Shown: positions 33,390 to 46,140, counted from the first letter of the stretch. The stretch: 64,000 nucleotides of DNA from Ricinus communis (GCF_019578655.1 NC_063256.1:25654342-25718341); one strand, 5' to 3'. The notes: a model not told the origin generated them from the sequence alone. Translations and numbers: made by a program.

Positions 33390-34440
33390 TTGCCATTTTA
33401 GCATTCTTGACTTTTATGACCACCCCCACACTAATTACAAGTCATAACTTGTGCTTGTCTTTTAGATTAAGTCATAGTCAAAGCATCCATCTTCTTGCTC
33501 ATGGCCTCTAACTGTGCATTTACAGCTATCATGGGGCCTACTGCATAGATCCCACTTCCTTTCACTCAAGCCTGTTCTCTTGGATTTTACCACTGATAGT
33601 TCGTGACTGCCATATCTTTAATAAGATTCAAAGCTTGTTCTGGAGTGTTATTATTCAATAATCCACCTGCTACAACATTAATAGACTATTTATTTGTGTA
33701 ATTTAGTCCATTAAAGAATGTCTGAATTTGCAGTCATATAGGTAAATTATAGTGTGGACAGCTCCTCAGTAAATCCTTGAACCGTTCCTAACAATCATAC
33801 AAAGTTTTGTTCTCTTACTGAAGAAACCCTGCTATTTCATTCCTCAACTTGGCCGTCTTAGAATATGGAAAGTATCCTTCCAAGAATTTCTCGACTAGTG
33901 GATTCCACATCGTAAATGTCACAGTTGGAAACGATTTCAACCACTTCTTTGGCTTGTCCCTCAACAAGAATGGGAATAGCCTCAATTTAATAGCATCATA
34001 TAGTAACCCATTAATCTTGAAGGTATCATAAATCTCAAAAAAATCACCTAAATGAGTGTTAGGGTCCTCATTTGGCAAACATCAAATATGCAATTGTTTT
34101 ATACCATCTGAATAATATTGAGCTTGATCTTGAAATTGTTTGCTGCGATATTCAGTCTAAAAATCTTGATGCAGCCCCATATAGAATTGGGCGTGCATAC
34201 TCTTGCATGGTTCTCTCCCTAGGTAGAGCTGTCATTCTTAACTGGTCCCCTTCTTAGTTTGGTTCCTCTCGACTCTCCTAATTTTGATTTTGTAAATCCT
34301 GCTAAAGCTCGTTTGCTGTCTTCTCTTCGTTTCCTCCTCAAAGTTCTTTCTAATTTTGGTTCGTATGTGAGTAGTTTTGTCAAACTAGCACGGGCCATGC
34401 ACAAATTAAAGTACTTGAAGAACCCACAAACACAAGCATA
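33390..34440 (-). pseudogene. E1 gag (Athila type)
   Basis: The clearest frame (34078-33815) has EDPNTHLGDFFEIYDTFKING, LRLFPFLLRDKPKKWLKS and YFPYSKTAKLRNEI, the retrotransposon gag domain of Athila-like elements. A zinc knuckle follows at about 33446-33402 (C-x2-C-x4-H-x4-C, GGGHKSQEC) with a stop between its first two Cys, where a Gln codon is expected. The N-terminal part near 34440-34100 is present in several frames only. Gag would form the virus-like particle that carries the RNA. Confidence 0.85.
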
Positions 34441-34515
34441 CAAGAATAATCAATTAAAAATACAAAATACAAAATCACTAGCTTTTGAATTACTAATAAT
34501 ATCACAATAGAAAAG

Positions 34516-34533
34516 TTTCCTGACAATGACACC
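34516..34533 (-). promoter_or_regulatory. E1 primer-binding site, decayed
   Basis: The minus strand reads TGGTGTCATTGTCAGGAA beside the 5' LTR. Most of its differences from the tRNA-Asp complement (TGGCGCCGTTGCCGGGGA) are C-to-T or G-to-A transitions. Confidence 0.7.
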
Positions 34534-34540
34534 AAAAACT

Positions 34541-36024
34541 TGATGCGTGCTATCCGCACACGGCAAGATGTACTAATCGTATCAAGTAATAAAGTGATAA
34601 GTAAGAGTATCGTTCCACTAGGGACTAATTGTGAATACTATTTTTGAATCATATAATAATATTTAGCAAATAAGATGTTGTTTAGATATTGGTGAAATTT
34701 AAAAGTAAATTAAGTTAAAAGCAAGAATTAAATTAATTGGAATAGTTGTCAAGGATAAAGCCTATTTAGGAAATGAATCCCCCTAATAAGTTAAATACTT
34801 CATAAATCAATTAGTAATTAAATCAAACCCACAAATTAAATTGGTATTCCAAATAAAATTAGGAAAAACCATTTCTCAAGTGATTAAACCCCTAATTCCT
34901 AAGAGGACGAAAAAGAATCTCTTGTGAAACCCACTCACTTAGGTCATGCATTAAGATTAAGGAACTAGTAACTAAACGATCTTGTAGATCTATCTCTAGC
35001 ATCCCAATCAATCCTCAATCCCTAAGATGTAATTAATCCATAAATAGTTATTTCTATCAATTTATGAAAACAAATCCTAATCAATATGTTGACTTATCAT
35101 TTGAGATAGATGATTTAGCAATCAAAGGAATAAGATAACTCATAGAAAATATTTAATTGCATAAACTTGAATCAATCCATACAATACAAATTAGGATTCA
35201 CTAAAATTCAAATAGCAATAAAATTAGTTCCTACACATTGTAATAAAGAAATAAAGAATAGGAAAAGAGGATCTCAAACTATGTATGGATGATTAGTAAT
35301 GAAAATCTTATAACTTGAATCTTCAATCTTGGAAACAAAGGTGGAATTGATGTTCTTCCTTAAGAATACACAATAAGAACCTAAGAAATGAAAGGAGAAT
35401 GGGTTTTCTAATAGTTTCTCTCTCTAGAAATGAAGTAATGACAAAATCCTTTAAAAATAAAACCTAAAAGTTTCTTAAATAGTGAAATAAAACATTCTAC
35501 AAGGGGACCACACGGGTAGCCCACACGGCCGTATGGCATTTTGACTTCTCATAGCTTGAATTCTCCTTTTAGGTCATACGGGAGGGTTATACGGGTGAGT
35601 AGCCTTTCTGTGTGAATCTTTAAGAGCTTTGGCCAACGTGGACTAGGAGATACGGGAAGGCACATGGGCATGCCAAATTCCTGTGTGAGCTTTCTTCAAT
35701 TCTGTCTACTTTTCCAACTTGTACGGGCATGTGCTCCACATGTCAGTCTAAAAAGTTTCCATCCTTTTGATTTAAGTCACTCCAAAATGTGACATGGGAG
35801 TGTAGCTTCCTGTGTGATGCTCGTGTGGAACTTATTCTTGGATAAAAATGTCTTTCCTTTGGCTGATTCTCATGCTTTTTAATTTCAATCACCTTCTTGA
35901 CATGTATTATCCTCAAATGCCTAAAAAAAAGCTAAACACCAAGCTTAAACAAATAAATTAAACTCAATTGAAGTAAAATCAATATAGAATAAAGCTCGAT
36001 AGTAAGTGCTTTTCGCACCTATCA
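34541..36024 (-). repeat. 5' LTR of E1
   Basis: Runs TGATGCGTGCTATCC to CGCACCTATCA (inverted TGAT ends), 1484 bp. It is the full-length partner of 12285-13737 and abuts the primer-binding site. The CACGG/ACGGG cluster (35505-35830) lies just upstream, in element orientation, of a TATA-like CACTATTTAAG (35474-35484). Confidence 0.92.
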
Positions 36025-36830
36025 TCATATAGACACATTTCATATTCACCATTTTGTTTATAACCTTGAAGTCTAACCTCTTGGTCATTAGTAGCATTTC
36101 CCTTTCTAGAGTGATCAAGACTACGCCTAATCCTCCACCTCTTGCATTCACTGCCCCCGTCAAAGTACAACCTTCATTCTTAGGTCTCTATGCCCCTAAA
36201 TTTTCATTAAAAAAAAATTACAAATCCCAAGTGTCGTCTCTTGATCGTGTTCTGTGCCAAGAATTTTGCTATTGCTTTAACCTTGAATCAAACTCTGTTA
36301 ATAAGACCAATCATTTGTCTAACTTACCCATGAGGGATGGAGCTTTGGATAAGTACTTCAACGGATCTATTCTCAAAATTGTTTAAACCTTGTAAGACTA
36401 GAAGTAGTGTCTCAACTTCGTCATAGCCCATATAATAGCCAAATAGGTCTTTTACACAAGATTATATTTCGACTCATAAGGTAGCAATTTCTTGTTGAGA
36501 TAATAAAATATATGCACCACATCATTAGGATCACATTTTACTACCATTGCCCCCATCACATGCTCTTTTAGAGCTAAATAGACAATCAGAGGCTTCTCAT
36601 CCACCAACGATTTTAACACAAGCAGATTTATCAAGTACTCTCTGATCTTGTCGAAGGTTTTTTGACAATGTTCATCCCCCCACAATGGTTGGTGTTTTCT
36701 TAGAATTTTGAAAATAGGACCATAAACTATTGTGAGCTTAGAGATGAAATGACCGATGTATTATAGATGTCCTAAAAACCCTCAGACTTCTTCTTTGTCT
36801 TCAGTGCTGCCAGAGCCATTAGGTCTCTTT
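36025..36830 (-). pseudogene. Tat-like gypsy pol, 5' half (RT end, RNase H start)
   Basis: The right-hand continuation of the pol fragment at 10698-12284. From 36830 downward: an RT-end segment with FISKLTIVYG-like wording, then WGDEHCQKTFDKIREYL (36685-36452) and a second, archaeal-type RNase H with NARGGGLGVVLIT and MTKRLDFKV. It reaches GEYEMCLY at 36030 where E1 is inserted. The next codons at 12284 read GLEAA, matching the family's ACLYGLEAA. Its upstream end blends into unidentified sequence near 36830. Confidence 0.82.
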
Positions 36831-39800
36831 CTATTTTATACAATCATCTAAGTTAAGAAGTCATATTTGTTTTATAATTATTGAGGTTATTTACCTTAAG
36901 TATGTTTACACTCAATTTGTACATAGAGAGGCAAAAACTCGATAAACAACATATTTTTGGTAATGCTTGATGGAATTAGTTCTAGTAAAATACTGTTAAA
37001 AGCCAAGAGTTCAATAGGAGAAGATGCTACCAAGTCTCAAGATGTGGAGAATGCTATTATAACAGCATGTCATAAAGGTTTTGTTCCTTAAATTATATAA
37101 TAGACTAAATGTCAGATTGAGAAGGGTGAACTCCTTAATAAGTCCAAAACAAGAAAGTTCAAGGAATCCTAATAAGACTTGTTGTTTAAGAAATAAGGTG
37201 AAGTTCATTTATCTCTTAATATTAATTCTTCCAACTTGAAAAGTTTTGCTAAAACTCTCAAGATGCAAGGTGATTTAAATTTAAAGTAAATAGAAGAAAG
37301 CCATAGGATGAGATAGAAATCCAGACATAATATCTTAAAACGCTTTAGTCTTCAAGCTCTAGCTAAAGTTTAGGTTTTGAATTTGTTCTTATTCTGTCAC
37401 TAATCCTTAAAGATAGATTAGAAACTCATTGGTAATTGACATTGGCAAATTATTAACTTTTTAGTATTTGGAATAGCTAATACTGGGGGTTTCAAAAAGT
37501 TAAAATACTCTCTCTGAAAATGAAGCAATGTCAGTTCAACAAACTAATTTGGAAAAGTTTGAGCTAGGTTTTAGTGCAAATCTCCAAACTAATTTTCCTT
37601 CCAAGTTAGCATTAAGATAGTGGAGAAATATGTGAAATATTTAGGATTGACTATAATGGTTGTTCGCTTTAAAAAGATATTGTAGGCCTAATGGGATAAT
37701 TCACTTTATTTTGATGATAAATAAAACTTTGAGCTTAATCAATATTCCTGCATAGCCTTGTACTTTAAGTGTGGTTGTACTTGATTAAGAGGAAGACAAA
37801 GAGTAACCAATAAGTTCAATACCTCAAAGAAAGTACCATACGTAATCAAGAGCAAATAATAAAAAATCAATAAACCAAGTATCAAAATACTTTAGATAAA
37901 ATTGTACGGGGATGCATAGTTTCCTTAATTTTTCATTTAAATAGAATTAGTGATGCTCTTCCTTTAGAAAAAAAATTTTTGGTCAATTTTGAAAAGATAA
38001 CTGCATTTAAAGAAAATTAAGCTTCATCGTTTTCAAAAATAGAAAAACATTATAAAATTAGAAGACCACGTTTTCTATAAACCAAGTCATAAAGTTTATT
38101 ACTAGTGTATGTAAAGTTAATGGATAAAGTTTTCAACTTTAGAAAGTATTGAAAAAGATTTCAACTTTTAACTTTTGAGCCAAAATCACAAATGGATAAA
38201 TGATGTCTTGTTATACAATTTTAAAGGATAAGCTAAAGCTGAAAAGGACAATAGATAGCTTACACTAAAATTACAAATTTTTATACCAACTCTTTTTACC
38301 TTTAAAAGGGGTAACATTAACCAGTTATTCTCTATGAAAGTAAGTGATTAAGAAATATTCAGTGAGTTTATCACTTCCATCAATGAGCAAAAATTAAGAT
38401 CATTAAACAAAAATTATTTTTTGAGTCTTCTAATGACAAAGCAAAAAATTTTCAATATAGGTTTTACTTATAGATACTTTTTAGCCTTTGTTTAGGTAGC
38501 AAACAACTTGTGGAAAGCTTAAAATAAGATAGAGAGATATTATAATCGCTTGTAAAGTTTATCAAAGGTCCACACAATCTATTGTAGCTTGTGAGAGGTT
38601 GCAAAAGCCTAAGAAATTTTATGGAATAGGTTCACAGACACATAGAAGTCTAGACGTAAAAAAATAGAGATAACTAACTTTCTTAGATCATTGTTTAGGA
38701 GTTTAGAAACTATTGCAAAAGGCTTGACAATAACACGTTAATAGAGTTGATTAAAAATCTCAAAGTGTATTTTTAGGAACTCGATGTAAGCGAGAGTGGC
38801 GAACTAGGACAATTTCTTTGTATTTTTTCTCCATTAACCTTCTATCCTCTCTTACTCATTTATATTTTATAGGTTAAATATTTATGCGCTCAAAACTCAA
38901 TCTATACTTTAAATTGTTTTTAAATTTGCTTGCTTGATTATTGAAACTAGTATGTCTACACGTTATCTTGCTAAAGGAACTTGCTTTAAGATTAAATCAG
39001 TAACTTAAAGTGACTCCAAGTGGTTACATTTTCTATTACGCATTTTAGTTATATAGTTTTTACTATGCTTAATTATAATTCTGTTAAGGAATAAGAATCA
39101 TTCATTCAAGCTTCTTAATACCAAATAAAGTTTATTTGTATATAATGTTTAAGTATGTTTGCATCATTGTATTATTTGTAGACTCACACTCGTCAAATAG
39201 AAGATCAAAGATGATTTGTTACAAAATGAATTGCTAAAATTTGATAAAAAAACTTAATGTACCTCTCTCTTAGATTATAGTCACTTAACCACATGTATGT
39301 TTAGCCTTATTGAAGATCAGATCACAAAGAAATCAAAAAGTTAAGAGTCAAAACATTTACCTATTGTGGGAAAATTAGTTTTAATTAAAATCGTTACCGT
39401 GAGTTAGGATTTCTATAACAGGATAAATTCCATTATTTCTAATTATTATTAAGGACAAGAATATTCAAAAAGAAGGATGTATTAATGATTGATAACTAGT
39501 CCATAAAATCAACTATCAATGAAGATTTTCTTAGTTGACTTAAGCTCCAAAGTATCTATAAGAGAGGTTAGAAGAGTACCAAACAAGGTTGTTTGACCAT
39601 TCAATCCGAAAGCTAAGTCAATAAAGAAATTGAGAAAATCGAGAATATCTAGTTATATAATATATTATGTACTTGATGTGTTGCGTCTCAGCCCTTTATA
39701 TAAGGCCTAGAGGTCTTGTTGTCCTACTAAGAGTAGGCTAAATAGTATGAAGAACTCTCAATCCTATCAAGATTAATCTTTCCTAGTTACAAAGGAGTTT

Positions 39801-40089
39801 CCTTATTCAAATCAGATTACTTAGGCGTAGTCCGACCATGAATGGTCTTCCTTGGTCTTATAATCCTACTAAAAGACTTGGTCAACTCTGTCTTTATCAG
39901 CTATTCCTACTCGGTATACGATGCTCGGTTATTATTAATTTCTCCTCTTATTTGAGAGTATTTATGCTCGATATATGTGCTTGTTAGAGAATGGTTACTT
40001 CTTTGTTTAGCGAACTTGACATATGTATCTAGGGAGCTTTCTTTAGGAACCAATGAATTGTTTTAATCAGATCACAAGCATAATATCTA
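36831..40089. other. Unidentified decayed stretch
   Basis: Between 36968 and about 38100 the plus strand reads as a long frame if its many TAA and TAG stops are treated as former CAA and CAG. Pieces include FKCGC (about 37765, possibly a degenerate zinc knuckle). A LINE ORF1 of the DUF4283/zinc-knuckle kind is one guess, not supported enough to call. 39650-39720 contains a TATA-like TTTATATAAGG within an LTR-like stretch. No gene is claimed. Confidence 0.3.
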
Positions 40090-40189
40090 CCTGGGTTCAA
40101 TTTAAAATTTAAAAGTTTCTCAAGTGAATCGATTGAAATGCCTTCTAACATCAGTGTGGAATCAAAGGAAAAGAAATTCAGTCATGGCT

Positions 40190-42290
40190 ATCAACACCTG
40201 GTACAACTCTTAGGACGTGTATAAGCTCCAAGATGTTAATGTTAAAAACATCTGGGAGGATAGTGACTTTGACAAAGAGACTGGTCAAGCAGCCAAGAGC
40301 AGTGACAAGAGTTCATATGATCTTAAGCAAGTTGAGAAGAGTTTAGAGGAAGAGGTTCCGAAGGATGATAAGCTACTAGAAGAGTTGAAGAAGACCAAGA
40401 AAAATTATTGACATCTGAAAACTACTAATGCACTCATTAGACTATAAAAAGGCTATAATTCGAGCTTTCTCGAGCATCATAATAAGTATGACAACTACTC
40501 CTAAACAAATGATCAAGAATATAATTGACAAGACTACTAGAATGATAACTTTCTCGGATGAAGACTTGCCACCAAAAGAAAAGAATCACAACAAGGCTCT
40601 ATACATCTCAAAAGAGGACTCCTTGTGTGATAGTGGATGATGGATCAACCATCAATGTCTATCCTTCTTGCATCCTCCCTAAATTAAGGATGAGTACGAA
40701 AGATCTGAAGGCATCAAACATGGTCATAAGGCTTGTGATGAGAGCAAATAAGTTGTAAAAGAAACAATCTCAACTTTAATAAAGACGGGCCCTATTGAGT
40801 CATGGGTGAAATTCACAATCCTGGACATTCCAGTCACCTTTGCATTATTATTGTCAGGCTATGGTGCTATGCTTTGGGAGAAGTGACCTCTACTATGCAC
40901 CAGAAGATCAAATTCCCTCAAGAATGAGAGATAGTCATAATCAATGATGAGGATGGTAAAGTTGTTATAGCCATCCAAGAAGCTGCCAAAGAACTCGACG
41001 CCCCAATAGGGTTCTAAGTGGCTATGCTCTGCGAGGATTATATGGGTTCCAAAGTGGCTAGGATGTTAAGAAGATGGACTTCATGCTTGGAATAAGGCTG
41101 GAAAAGGATCAACAGGGAGTTCTAGAGCTACCATATTTCAAAGGATAAAAGACTAGGCAAGGGCAAACAAAAGGGTAAGACTCCAAGCAAAGTCTTTGTT
41201 AAGGAGTACAAGCCCAACTCCGGTGAGCTTGAACCAGTTACTATAGCTGGGGGTCCAACTGCCTAGTTTCAAGATCTTCAACATTGACAGAATGGTTGAA
41301 CTCAGTATCCAGGACATCAGAGAGAAGAGCATTGCCAAGGTAGAAGAGCTAAAATTGGAAGAGATCATCAGCCTGCCCAAAAATTAGAACCCATAGAGCT
41401 TAACTGAATTAGTTAATGAGAAAATCATTTATGTATTTTATAAGAAACTTGATCTAATAACCTCAGGACTTTATAAGGATGATGATATTTTTGCTCCGAA
41501 GATCTATGATATAAACTTTTTGCTTACTTATGTGATGTTCTTTCTGATGGTAGTGTGCATTTTAATAATAATTACACATGTATATTTGACGTTAATTCCA
41601 TACCAATTAATTTTTTTAATTTAAGCCTAAATGATAATCCAAGGAACATCTCTATTGCTTGTGATGTAACTTCTGAAGAGAGAAAAGAATTCCAGAGAAT
41701 ATTAGAAAAAATAAAATCAGTATTTGCTTGGTTATACGACGATATGCCAAGGCTAGATATAAAAATAATAAAGCATTACATCCTAACTTAACCACACATC
41801 AAGCCTATCAAGCAAAAGATGAGACGGCTGAGACCAGAATGGGAAACAAATATTGGAAAGGAGATATCCAAATAGGTAAAAGCCAAGTTCCTTGATGTAG
41901 TCAACTATCCTGAGTGGTTGACAGACATCATCCTAGTCCTGAAGAAGGATGGTAAGGTCAGAATGTGTGGGGATTACAGGGACTTGGACAAAACATGCTC
42001 GAAGGATGATTTTCCACTGCCTTAAATCTATGTGATAGTTGATAGCATAATGTATTTCTTCACGGATGGGTTTTCAGGTTATAACCAGATTATGATAGTA
42101 GTAGTGGACAAGTTCAAGACATTATTCATCACGAAATAGGAGACTTATTGCTACAAGGTAATGCCTTTTGGGTTGAAGAATGCAGGAACAACTTATCAGA
42201 AAGCAACCACCACCTTGTTTCATGACATGATGCATAAGGAGGTCGAGGTGTATGTAGACGACATCATAATAAAATACTAGAAATATTAAA
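40190..42290 (+). pseudogene. Second Tat-like gypsy pol (protease to RT), truncated
   Basis: Plus-strand sequence starts with acidic pre-protease frames (40217-40411) and LISIIISMTTTP-like text. The protease active-site region reads VDDGSTINVYPS (about 40625-40665), the family's D-G-G-S motif with a changed Gly. A decayed G-patch-like segment (GxxLEKDQQG) lies near 41095-41115. RT blocks follow: CDVTSEERKEF, KKDGKVRMCGDYRDL, TDGFSGYNQI, VMPFGLKNAGTTYQ and the intact active site YVDD (about 42250-42265). It stops about 25 bp later in AT-rich DNA. Many TAG/TAA stops are present. RNase H and integrase are missing. Confidence 0.85.
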
Positions 42291-44009
42291 TAATGATTTT
42301 ATGAAGAATTTATAATGAATAGTAAAAAGAATGCTAAGAATTTACTCATAACAAATATGATTACAAGTTACCTTAAACTAAAAAAATTGTGTTTAATGAT
42401 ACTGAAAGTTAATTAGAAATATACATAACTGAAAGACAAAAAGCTAAAACTCGCTAAAGTTGATTTTATAGAATTGATTTTTTTGGAATGATTATTAATA
42501 ATCATTAGTATCCTCTTCAATTAATAACTGCTTATATTTATAAATTCCTAATAAGAGTTAATCAGTTCTCCACTAAAAATTTTCTACTCTCTAAATTTCT
42601 CAATTATTAATTGTATTTTAACTTTTTCATAAATAGATAACTACTCTTTAGTTTCCTGTTTTCTCTCAATTGATAATTATGTGTTATAATATTTCTATCC
42701 ATTATGTGTATAATTTTTTTTTAAGAATCTAAACCTGAATTATAATTTAGGTCATGGGCCAAATTATTTTGAATCTTGAAAAATTATATTACTAAGAGGA
42801 AATTAAATTATATAAGCTCTTTTTTAATTCTTATAAAAATATATTAGTAACTTTTTATTTTTCTATATTTTTACTTCATTTTATTTCTATTCTTTTACTT
42901 TTTCTTTCAATTTTCTTTTACAGGTTGCAGCTTACGCTAATTTTTCTATATTTACATTTTTATACTTTTATTTTTAAATAATTATTTTTTGCACTCTTTT
43001 TAAATATAAAATAAATCTAATATAAACTAGACATATATTAACCGAAACTATACATAAAATAATTTAGAAATCAATATATTATCATAAGATATTCTAATAA
43101 ATATGAATCTGAGTATAAAATATTAAAAAGAATGAAGAGTTATATTGTTGTAATCTTGTTTTAAATGAAAATTTATTTTATTACTTCTTTTGATAAATTT
43201 ATGAAAATTATTTTCTGTTTATATTTTGTTTATTTTTACTTTTTTTCTATTTATGGTACTTTTAAAATTGTATTCTTTTAGAAGCTTAACATAAACCTAA
43301 TAAAAACCAAACAAAAATAAATAAAAATCAAAAGAAACTAACATAAATCAACATAAACTTAATAGAAATCAAATAGAAATAAATAAAATATGAATAAAAA
43401 TCAATCAAAATTAAACATAAACCAAAGATATATAAATAGAAACCGACTAAAATAGATAAAAAGAATTGGTTTATTTGTTTATCTTTATTTCATTTTTTTT
43501 TGGGGTATATTTTTGAAATTTTTGTTCTAGAAACTGAATATAACCTAATAAAAACTAAACATAAAATAAACATAAAGTAAAAGTATCCATAATGGTTTAC
43601 ACTTTTTAGAGTCAATACATGTGCATGTCATTATTTTATTATATTCTCTTTTATTACACTATCCCTCACTATAGACTATCACTTTAAAAAGTATGATAGT
43701 ATAAACCCCAATTAAATCACATATTTATTTTAATAATTCATAAGATATATCTCATAAATAAATAAATTATTTTTAAGAAGTTATTTCATTATTTTTAAAA
43801 AATAATTTATTAAGTTTTAAAAGTTTACTTCCCAAAATATTTTTTTGAGAAACAAAATATTGATATTTTTAAAAATAATATTATATTTTTGTTACTCTTA
43901 GAAATAAGACATTGTTATTTTTAAAAATAATTAAGTAATTATTAAATTAATACCCAACACTATATTAATTGTTATAACTTAATTAAAAATATTTAATTTA
44001 ATTAATTTA
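42291..44009. other. AT-rich stretch, no gene
   Basis: Long A/T-rich DNA with simple-sequence-like runs of AACATAAACC and AAATAAA between 43280 and 43580. No open frame of note and no recognisable element ends. Confidence 0.6.
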
Positions 44010-45290
44010 ACTTTATTACATACTTTAAACAAATTAAAGCAGAAACAATGATATAATAAATACTAATTATCATTGTCATTGCCTCTGAACCGTTCCAAAT
44101 ATGCTCGACCAAGTCCGACCGAAGTTGATGATGTACTTCACCATCACGTAGTTCCGTACTCCGTTGAAGGTAATGTTGAAATCCTTGGACGGGAGCTTGA
44201 TTCACAAGAATCATAGTATCTTTATCATCATCATCCAAATTTGTTATTGCATCTCCTTCATCCTCGACAATCATATTAGCATAATATGATGCATGTGTAC
44301 ATTATATCTTTCAGTTTTTCTCTATGCCAAAAGAGAGCCCGGCCATATATAATTGCTCAACGAGATTGGAGCACTCTAGATGCTCGCTCAATGTCTTTCC
44401 TAGCAGCCTCTTGCATTTCCTTAAACTTGATCCTCTTTTTAATCTTTTGGATATGTGAATCTTTTAACGAAAGTCACACATTCTGGATACATACCATCTG
44501 CCAGATAGTGCCCTTTCTTGTATTGTGTGCCATTTATCATAAATTGAACATCAGGAGCATTTCTTTATAATACGTTGTTAAATAGTGGAGATTGCTTAAG
44601 CACATTTATGTCGTTGTTAGACCTTGCAATGCTATATCCATAGGTCCACTAGCGTGACTGCTTCTAGCATTATTGTAGGAACTCCTTGATTATCTTAAGC
44701 AAATTGACCTTTCCATGCATGCAGTTAGTGCTACAAGCATGTCGAGAAAGCCATGGCGCTCTATATGTAATTGAAATAAATGTTTAACATCATTAGTCTT
44801 AGGCCTTCTCAAGTATCTTACCCTATAAATCTTGATCACACATAAACAAAACTATGATAAACACTCAATTGCAATGGTTTCAACGACCTTTATATACTCG
44901 TCGTAATGGTCAGCCGGGCTCTGTATGTTAATTACCAGATAGCTGTAGTGATTTTTTGAAGTAGAGAAAGTCCTTCTTTTCTAATTGCATCAAGCCTTAT
45001 TGAAAAAATATCTGAATAATTCTCAATAGATTCCATAATTCGAATGAATACTTTTCTTTTCATTCAAAACCTTCAATGGAATATATTTGAAGGATAAACT
45101 GAATTGTCAGAGACCTAGTCATTGAAAAGTTGAGTATGTCTAACACCACGCTCTCTGTTGTAATATTACACTTGTATGGAAGGATATTAGGACTTTTGAA
45201 TGTTTGTTTCCTTTGCCACAGTTCCAACAATATGATAATTTTCTCATTAGTGTTGTTCATGATTTTAATGACTTTTTTTTATTTCTTAAT
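44010..45290 (-). pseudogene. Decayed PIF/Harbinger transposase
   Basis: Minus-strand blocks appear in the family's order across several frames. DEYIKVVETIAIECL lies near 44920-44876. RYLRRPKTNDV and a GFLDML-CM segment follow. ARSNNDINVL lies near 44640-44600, then [22 protein letters not shown]. ARKDIERAxRVLQSR comes next, and the C-terminal QLRSDLVEHIW near 44130-44090. These are hallmarks of the DDE_Tnp_4 nuclease of PIF/Harbinger DNA transposons. Multiple stops and frameshifts make it non-functional. Neither terminal inverted repeats nor a TTA/TAA target duplication was located. Confidence 0.85.
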
Positions 45291-45369
45291 ATAAGAGAAG
45301 GATCAACATATTCAGACATTTTGAAGTGTGTTGATTATGTTGTTACAACAGCTAGTTTTCCAATGATGG

Positions 45370-46140
45370 ATACAAGCATTTGAAGACTTAAGGATGAAAA
45401 TTGCAACTACAGCCTGAAAGGCGCAACCGTGAAAATGAGGACTTATGAGGCATAGATAAAAGGGTTCCTAAAGCTGAAAATCACAACCGCACCTATGGAA
45501 GGTGCAGCTGCAAAATTCATGAATCGCTGTGATCGTTACAAATCGCCAACAGTTACTTTTGAAGCAGTTAATATCTCCTTGCCACATTATTTAACCATTT
45601 GAGGCTTTTCAAGATCCACGAATGCGGCGCAAGAAGTATGACCGTGATTTGCACTCTGATAGTGCATTTAATGCACTGTCTTAAAGCAAAAGTTTGTAAA
45701 GTTTTTGATGAAGAATGAGTAAGAGATCCTTGAGATTGGTAGGGTATAAAAACCACCTTAAATGACCTTTAATGATTGATCAACAACCTTCAAAAGCTTA
45801 TACTATTGTGCAGTAATTCTTCTTTCTTCTTGCAATCAATTTTAACAATCTTTGGTTATTGAAAGAGCTTAATGCTCTGTGATGTTTGAGTGTTAGCCTA
45901 AGCACTTAGGATTAGGTTTGAAAATTAGCCTAGGTAAAAATCTTATGAGGGTTGTTTGTGAACCACAAAACAAAATTTTAAAGATTTGGTGAGAACCCTA
46001 AATAGTAAGTTTAGAATGAGCTTATGAAAATTTCACTATAATAGATTGAAAGTATAGTGAATACCTAATTAGAGATTGGAGAGTGGATGTAGGGTTGGTT
46101 GTAGCTTAAATGCTCTGTGATGTTTGAGTATTTTTTTTTC
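45370..46140 (+). repeat. Older LTR remnant of a SIRE-like copia element
   Basis: Non-coding sequence with a TATA box (TATAAAAA, 45745-45752) and an end region (GAGAGTGGATGTAGGG) shared with the E4 LTR end (GGAGTGGATGTAGGG near 47160). An internal duplicate, CTTAATGCTCTGTGATGTTTGAG, occurs at about 45867 and 46106. Left boundary uncertain. Confidence 0.4.

Larger units (their letters stand above)
12285..36024 (-). mobile_element. E1: Athila-lineage Ty3/gypsy retrotransposon with nested insertions
   Basis: Minus-strand element bounded by related LTRs (5' LTR 34541-36024, 3' LTR 12285-13737). Its 5-bp target duplication is nearly identical: CCATA at 12280-12284 and TCATA at 36025-36029. From its 5' end the order is primer-binding site, gag, protease, RT-RNase H, integrase, an ORF with AT-hook-like motifs, an ATHILA ORF-1-like gene and a polypurine tract. 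It was inserted into the RNase H codons of a Tat-like element. E2 lies at its 3' LTR junction, a partial LTR in its AT-hook ORF and a MITE in pol. All its genes are broken, so it is non-autonomous now. Confidence 0.88.

Noticed and set aside
12285..36024. Reading E1 as two separate elements with unrelated ends
   Set aside because: The LTR pair, primer-binding site and split target frame fit a single element with nested insertions.
36831..40089. Endogenous pararetrovirus considered for the unidentified stretch
   Set aside because: No movement-protein, protease or RT motif could be found; the resemblance was only general.
44286..44570. 94-codon plus-strand frame
   Set aside because: Antisense to the PIF/Harbinger transposase remnant, whose motifs are on the minus strand.
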